This document shows positions 6,972-10,343 of a stretch of 10,343 bases of DNA, one piece after another. The notes beneath the pieces were generated by a model. That model was given only the letters and a program-made list of their open reading frames with translations, was not told the origin of the DNA and searched no databases. Within the stretch, counting starts at the first letter, position 1, and every line of letters begins with the position of its first letter. Position numbers and translations under genes: made by a program. Where the stretch lies: NCBI GenBank assembly GCA_958404085.1, contig CATXZX010000023.1, positions 1 through 10,343 of the forward strand. The letters run 5' to 3'. The stretch is from an uncultured Prevotellaceae bacterium. GTDB taxonomy: Bacteria > Bacteroidota > Bacteroidia > Bacteroidales > Bacteroidaceae.

Positions 6972-7211
6972 CCATCCGCCACTGACGGCAGCCAAAAGGG
7001 CTGTTTCCCGTTATTTGGGAGAACAGCCCTTGATATATCCGTTCCGGCACCCGCCTGTCAAGATATGCCTGCCGGATGTCCCGCTTTCCACAGGCAGGTT
7101 TCCGTACCCGCTCCCAGTTAGGAGCCCCAATATTTTACGCTACGTTTTACGATTCTCATTATCCATGACTTAACTTAATTTTCATTATACCCACCAAGAA
7201 TAAGCAGGACT
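6972..7211. other. Intergenic space between convergent operons
   Basis: Between the antirepressor and the last tra-side gene lie the hairpin at 6996-7031 and a weaker CCTGCC/GGCAGG inverted repeat around 7066-7097. No gene is visible in either strand beyond a frame of a few codons. Confidence 0.6.
6996..7031. terminator. Terminator hairpin between convergent operons
   Basis: AAGGGCTGTTTCCC (6996-7009) pairs with GGGAGAACAGCCCTT (7017-7031), with one bulged base and a 7-nt loop. On the minus strand the stem is followed by TTTT, so it most clearly terminates the leftward tra operon. It can also stop the rightward operon, with a poorer T-tract. It shares the AGGGCTG/CAGCCCT core with the hairpin at 4293-4329. 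Confidence 0.65.
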
Positions 7212-7679
7212 TTACAGTTTAGGTCCTCTTCGGTTTTCCCTTTCCCGCAGTGTCCGAATGTCCCGCTGCGTCTCCTGCTGCCGTAGCGTGTCGGCGAGTA
7301 TCCGGATGAAATGCCCGTAATCCTCCACGAGCTGCTGGACGCATTCGAGCCGCAGCGTGTGCGCCATGTTCGCCATCGGACTTGTACTACGGGCGGCGAT
7401 GTCCTGCCTGAGCAACGTGTCCAGGCAGACATTCTGCCTCTTTTTCAGATGCTCCAACACTTTTTCCGGACTGCCCGATTCCCTTGCCTTCTTTCTCAAG
7501 TCCCTGAAACATTTGTACAGGTAATACTCCTTGTACGCCTCTTCCGCGTGTGACTCGAAAAAGGCGAGGTAATCCTCACCGGCTTTTGCCGCCTTGTTCT
7601 GGATCTTTTCGTCCAGGAGTTCCATTTTCTCATTCAGCCGGTCCATAAACCGGTCCATACCTGGGTTCAGCCTTTCCAT
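7212..7679 (-). CDS. Tandem paralogue 3, unrecognised tra-linked protein
   Basis: A 155-aa, highly charged and largely helical protein that I cannot assign to a named family. It shares a layout with the two genes upstream: an N-terminal amphipathic helix, an aromatic block (DYLAFFESHAEEAYKEYYLYKCFRDLRKK, about residues 36-64), a helix spaced by a PEKVLEHL segment, and a conserved block NMAHTLRLECVQQLVED at residues 104-120. It ends in GPKL, a remnant of the NGLK tail of the other two. No signal peptide or membrane segment is seen, so it is probably cytoplasmic. It is the last gene of the tra operon, 3 nt after paralogue 2, and a terminator lies beyond. A role in conjugation or element maintenance is only suggested by position. 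Confidence 0.75.
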   Translation of the reverse strand: MERLNPGMDRFMDRLNEKMELLDEKIQNKAAKAGEDYLAFFESHAEEAYKEYYLYKCFRDLRKKARESGSPEKVLEHLKKRQNVCLDTLLRQDIAARSTSPMANMAHTLRLECVQQLVEDYGHFIRILADTLRQQETQRDIRTLRERENRRGPKL

Positions 7680-7847
7680 ACCTTATCGTTTTAATCCGTT
7701 CGTCCTATGTTTTACGGGGTGTCTGTTTTCCTCTTTTATGTCCTGTTCCGGCTTCCTGAGGGAAAGTATGTGTGAGAAACCCAGGCAATCCTGAATCAGC
7801 CTTTGCATGCACTCCAACGACAGGGTATGCGCCATGTTCGCCATCGG
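7361..7847. repeat. Identical 19-mer shared by paralogues 2 and 3
   Basis: The same 19 bases occur at 7361-7379 and 7829-7847, exactly 468 bp (156 codons) apart and in the same frame. They encode the PMANMAH part of the conserved block. This shows a recent tandem duplication or gene conversion between these two genes; paralogue 1 has diverged here. Confidence 0.8.
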
Positions 7848-8147
7848 GCTGGTGCTGTTCCTTGCGGGCGGATTGGCAAGCAGCCTTTCCTGCTGGTATC
7901 TTACGATATCCTTGAAGTACCTTTGCAGTTCCTCCACATCATCCGTCCCGTTCACCTTGTTGCGGAACACGCCGTAGTAATCACGCAGGCGGCCTGCCTT
8001 GTACACCTCGTCCGCCTGCCATTCAAAGAAACGGGAATAGTCCTTTTTCGCCTCTTCCAGCCCCTTGCGTATCCGTTCTTCCGTGCCGGCAATTTTCCTG
8101 TCCAGCGACTGCCGGAGCTGTTCAATATTCCAATTGTCCTGTCTCAT
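7683..8147 (-). CDS. Tandem paralogue 2, unrecognised tra-linked protein
   Basis: A 154-aa helical protein clearly homologous to its neighbours. It has the aromatic block DYSRFFEWQADEVYKAGRLRDYYGVFRNK (about residues 37-65), VEELQRYFKD at 71-80, and NMAHTLSLECMQRLIQD at 104-120 with conserved His107, Glu112, Cys113 and Asp120. The tail is TNGLKR. It is closest to paralogue 3: both carry STSPMANMAHTL and share an identical 19-base DNA stretch there. It is separated by 3 nt from both neighbours. The function is unknown; the invariant His, Glu-Cys and Asp could be structural or metal-binding, which is speculation. Confidence 0.75.
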   Translation of the reverse strand: MRQDNWNIEQLRQSLDRKIAGTEERIRKGLEEAKKDYSRFFEWQADEVYKAGRLRDYYGVFRNKVNGTDDVEELQRYFKDIVRYQQERLLANPPARNSTSPMANMAHTLSLECMQRLIQDCLGFSHILSLRKPEQDIKEENRHPVKHRTNGLKR

Positions 8148-8150
8148 GCT

Positions 8151-8621
8151 TTACATTTTTAATCCGTTCGACTTCTTTTTCATTGTTTCCGGCTCTATTT
8201 CGGTTTTCACCTCTTGACGGGGAGGCTTCTTCGAGAGAAGCTGTCCGAACCCGTTATAATCTTGTATGAGCTGCTGGGTACATTCTGTTCTATAGGAATG
8301 CGCCAGATTGAAGATCTCGTCCGAATAATGAATATAAATTGGGCCGTTAACCAGCTCCCTGACACATTTTCCGCGTTCCGTCTGAAGATACTCATGAACC
8401 TCTTCAGGCCTTTTCGCCTTTTTAAGGACCTGGCGGAGCTCCTTATACTTCTCGATCATGTAATACGCCTTGAACAGGTCCTTGCCCGCCCATGCGAAAT
8501 AATAGAGGTAGTTGGAGTCCATTTGTTTCTTGTACATCCTGATCCTGTCGCTTTTGAGGTTTATCTGCATCTCCAGATACTTCAATAGTTGGTCCATGCC
8601 GTATTTTTCCTGTTCCGTCAT
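8151..8621 (-). CDS. Tandem paralogue 1, unrecognised tra-linked protein
   Basis: A 156-aa helical protein and the most diverged of the three. It keeps the aromatic block YLYYFAWAGKDLFKAYYMIEKYKELRQ (about residues 38-64), the RPEEVHEYLQ segment at 71-80, and NLAHSYRTECTQQLIQD at 105-121 with His108, Glu113, Cys114 and Asp121 in the same places. The tail is SNGLKM. It begins 15 nt after the stop of traQ, with GGAAG before the ATG as a ribosome binding site, and its stop is 3 nt before paralogue 2. Its position after traQ makes it part of the tra operon. I do not recognise the family. Confidence 0.75.
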   Translation of the reverse strand: MTEQEKYGMDQLLKYLEMQINLKSDRIRMYKKQMDSNYLYYFAWAGKDLFKAYYMIEKYKELRQVLKKAKRPEEVHEYLQTERGKCVRELVNGPIYIHYSDEIFNLAHSYRTECTQQLIQDYNGFGQLLSKKPPRQEVKTEIEPETMKKKSNGLKM

Positions 8622-8636
8622 AGCTTCCGTATTTCT

Positions 8637-9110
8637 TTATCTGGCAGTTTCCGTATTTGCCCTGTCCTCGATGGAGAACGGGATGTCCAGTGTCCGTTCC
8701 ACGCCGAAGTTGTCCACCGCCACGAAGCGGATCCCGGGATTGTCCCCACCCGTGTTCCGGTAAAAGAGGGTGAACACCTGGCGGCGGATGTCCGTCGTGT
8801 CCAGCCCTGCGATGCCGGAGAGCTCCGTCAGCTCGCGGTTCACCAGTCTGGTGCCGTCGGTTCCGAACACCTCACCGTCACCCTCCAGCTGTATGTATCC
8901 GATGCGGTAACGGGCCTCCCGGTAATCCCCCTCGCGGTTAAGCGTCAGACGGATCTCCACCGTCTCATCCGGCTCAATACCTTCTTGCAGGTACCAGGAA
9001 GAGAGCGAGAAGTCGTATGCCTGCCGCACCTCCAAACGGTCGTCGCAGCCGGCAAGGGTGCACGCCAGCAGGGCCAGCGCGCATCCCATGATGAATGTTC
9101 CTAATTTCAT
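8637..9110 (-). CDS. traQ: Conjugative transposon TraQ, DUF3872 lipoprotein
   Basis: A 157-aa protein with a lipoprotein signal peptide: a hydrophobic stretch and the lipobox LAGC with Cys22, followed by acidic residues. The mature part is beta-rich, with the TraQ/DUF3872 pattern (AYDFSLSSWYLQEGI, ETVEIRLTLNREGDYREARYRIGYIQLEGDGEV, RQVFTLFYRNTG, VAVDNFGVERTLDIPFSI). It should be anchored in a membrane facing the periplasm as part of the Bacteroidetes conjugation apparatus; its precise role is not established. It follows traO by 20 nt and precedes the three paralogues by 15 nt. In CTnDOT a traP primase gene lies between traO and traQ; here it is absent. Confidence 0.85.
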   Translation of the reverse strand: MKLGTFIMGCALALLACTLAGCDDRLEVRQAYDFSLSSWYLQEGIEPDETVEIRLTLNREGDYREARYRIGYIQLEGDGEVFGTDGTRLVNRELTELSGIAGLDTTDIRRQVFTLFYRNTGGDNPGIRFVAVDNFGVERTLDIPFSIEDRANTETAR

Positions 9111-9130
9111 TGTTTCCAGTTCTTAAAAGA

Positions 9131-9718
9131 TTAATCGATGATATATTTCAGTCCGACGGCCACTACCGTATGGAAATGTCCTACGGACGATCCGAAGAAG
9201 ACACACTGCCGGACATTGAAAAGAAAAGCCCAGCGGTCGGTCAGGTACGCCTCCATCTCGAATGCCGGGGCGAAGCCGTAGATGAAGGCACCCTTGTGCA
9301 GCAGGGTCGCCCCGTCATAAAGGAGCCTGCCATTCCGGTTTACCCTCTCATAACCGGCCAGCGCGGACAGACCGGCGGACAGGAACACGTTCCTGCCCCT
9401 GTCCGAGAGGAACGGGAAGAGACAGCCCGCCTCCGCGGTGAACTGCTCCTTGGGAACGGCCGTCTCCTTATAGGCATAGTGTTTCTTCACGTAGTCCGCA
9501 CCGACCACCCAGCGCGAGCGGTTGCGGTTGTAGCGGCTCAGGGCTATCCCGACCTGGAAATTCCCTCTCAGGTGCCTCACGTTCTTTCCGAAGTCATCCA
9601 CGCCGCCCAGCCTCAGTTCAAGCCCCGTCTGCCCGGGCAGGTAGCGTTGGGCGGAAACCTTGCCCGCCAAAGAGGACAGGAAGACGCACATCATTATTAT
9701 AAACAGATATTTCCTCAT
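9131..9718 (-). CDS. traO: Conjugative transposon protein TraO
   Basis: A 195-aa protein with a signal peptide (residues 1-23, cleavage likely at VSA-QRYLPG). The body is a series of amphipathic beta-strands with aromatic ends (GLELRLGGVDDFG, GNFQVGIALSRY, WVVGADYVKKHYAY, VFLSAGLSALAGYERV), and the C-terminus VVAVGLKYIID resembles an outer-membrane strand. Together these match the TraO family of Bacteroidetes conjugative transposons, likely an outer-membrane or periplasmic component of the mating channel. It starts 4 nt after traN stops and ends 20 nt before traQ, all in one operon. Full length for the family; no defect is visible. Confidence 0.9.
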   Translation of the reverse strand: MRKYLFIIMMCVFLSSLAGKVSAQRYLPGQTGLELRLGGVDDFGKNVRHLRGNFQVGIALSRYNRNRSRWVVGADYVKKHYAYKETAVPKEQFTAEAGCLFPFLSDRGRNVFLSAGLSALAGYERVNRNGRLLYDGATLLHKGAFIYGFAPAFEMEAYLTDRWAFLFNVRQCVFFGSSVGHFHTVVAVGLKYIID

Positions 9719-9722
9719 AGAA

Positions 9723-10343
9723 TTACTCCTTTATCAGTTCGTCCACCAGTCTGGCGTCCACCAGGTCACTGTTCTCGATATGGAACCGCTGGTGGCGTCC
9801 GCCGCCTTTCTCGTAAATCTCCACCTCGATGAGCTTGTCATCGGGGATGACCACCTTGTGGAAAGCATAGACGATGCGTCCTTCCCCCTTGCCCTCTATG
9901 CGCCTCAGCTCGTTGAGCGCGCGCACCGGCTCGATGTAGGTCTCCTGCTGTGCCGTTCGCTTGGCCACTTTCTTGTCCACCACCTTGAAGCGCACGAAGT
10001 CAATGTCGAAGGGCACATGCGAGGAGTTGGCCAATGAGATGTGGAGGAACAGCAGGTCCTTATGCACATAGACGCCCTTGAGCAGGGCCTGCATCCCGAA
10101 CTGGCGGCAGCCGATGTGCTTCACGTCCCTGCGGTCCAGACGGTGTACGGTGTACATCAGGCTGGCGATGACCGAAGGGTCCTCCTCGCCGAGCTCGGTC
10201 ACACGGACGGCGCTTCCCTCAGTGGAGGGTTCTGTCGGAAACCGGCTGTCCATATTGATGTTCAACGCTTCCGGCTCCTCTTCGTAGGAGACGAGGAACG
10301 AATAGAACGAGCCGTCGCCCGTGATGACCGAGAAGTTCGTCTC
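9723..10343 (-). CDS. traN: Conjugative transposon protein TraN, C-terminal part
   Basis: The frame enters from the right edge (ETNFSVITGDGSFYSFLVSYEEEP...) and runs 207 codons to a stop at 9723, so the N-terminus lies outside the window. Segments such as IASLMYTVHRLDRRDVKHIGCRQFGMQALLKGVYVHKDLLFLHISLANSSHVPFDIDFVRFKVVDKK match the TraN (DUF4138) family. TraN is a periplasmic structural protein of the Bacteroidetes conjugation machinery with a beta-sandwich-like C-terminal domain. A TTG at 10265 lies inside the frame and is not the start. Its stop is 4 nt before the traO ATG. Confidence 0.9.
   Translation of the reverse strand, partial: ETNFSVITGDGSFYSFLVSYEEEPEALNINMDSRFPTEPSTEGSAVRVTELGEEDPSVIASLMYTVHRLDRRDVKHIGCRQFGMQALLKGVYVHKDLLFLHISLANSSHVPFDIDFVRFKVVDKKVAKRTAQQETYIEPVRALNELRRIEGKGEGRIVYAFHKVVIPDDKLIEVEIYEKGGGRHQRFHIENSDLVDARLVDELIKE

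Noticed and set aside
8589..9832. Plus-strand open frames across the tra genes
   Set aside because: They are antisense to traQ, traO and the paralogues, which have signal peptides, family motifs and tight operon spacing.
9795..10265. TTG at 10265 as the start of a short traN
   Set aside because: The frame stays open to the window edge with TraN-like sequence, so the gene simply starts outside.
1..10343. CRISPR array, tRNA, rRNA or intact insertion sequence
   Set aside because: No regularly spaced repeats, cloverleaf or transposase signature were seen on either strand.

Overview
The window looks like part of an integrative conjugative element (CTnDOT-type conjugative transposon) from a Bacteroidales bacterium such as Bacteroides, Parabacteroides or Alistipes. 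The evidence is the end of a Bacteroidetes-type tra operon (TraN, TraO and TraQ in order on the minus strand), Bacteroides-style promoter boxes (TAnnTTTG) and mostly weak Shine-Dalgarno sequences. Base composition is mosaic: the right part is GC-rich, the left part is moderately AT-rich, and the stretch between about 3.4 and 4.3 kb is strongly AT-rich.

Left block (1-3370, minus strand): a compact operon of a small Xre-type regulator, a DUF4007 protein and a large P-loop ATPase that runs off the left edge. The genes are 2 nt apart and then overlap in an ATGA. DUF4007 plus a large ATPase resembles the SspB/SspC part of Ssp phosphorothioation-type phage defence. The sulfur-handling partners (SspA, SspD) and a restriction partner (SspE) are not in the window. 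The ATPase frame is broken by one apparently missing base in an A5 run (T5 on the plus strand, 1637-1641). Beyond it the matching frame is open for about 545 codons to the window edge.

Middle (3371-4371): about 1 kb without a recognisable gene, between two divergent operons. It holds a promoter for the left operon, several palindromes, two weak terminator-like hairpins, and a strong hairpin (4293-4329) just before the right-hand operon.

Right-hand plus-strand operon (4372-6971): two small HTH proteins, a decayed C5 cytosine methyltransferase and a phage-type BRO-N/KilAC antirepressor, separated by 2-6 nt. The methyltransferase has two in-frame TGA codons, both where the family normally has Trp, and switches frame twice, so it is almost certainly inactive. 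A hairpin (6996-7031) ends this operon and, read on the other strand, the tra operon facing it.

Tra block (7212-10343, minus strand): partial TraN, TraO, the TraQ lipoprotein (with no TraP primase between O and Q), then three tandem paralogous proteins of 154-156 aa whose family I do not recognise. Together the window shows the distal end of a conjugation operon next to a phage-flavoured regulatory and methylation cassette and a probable defence cassette.
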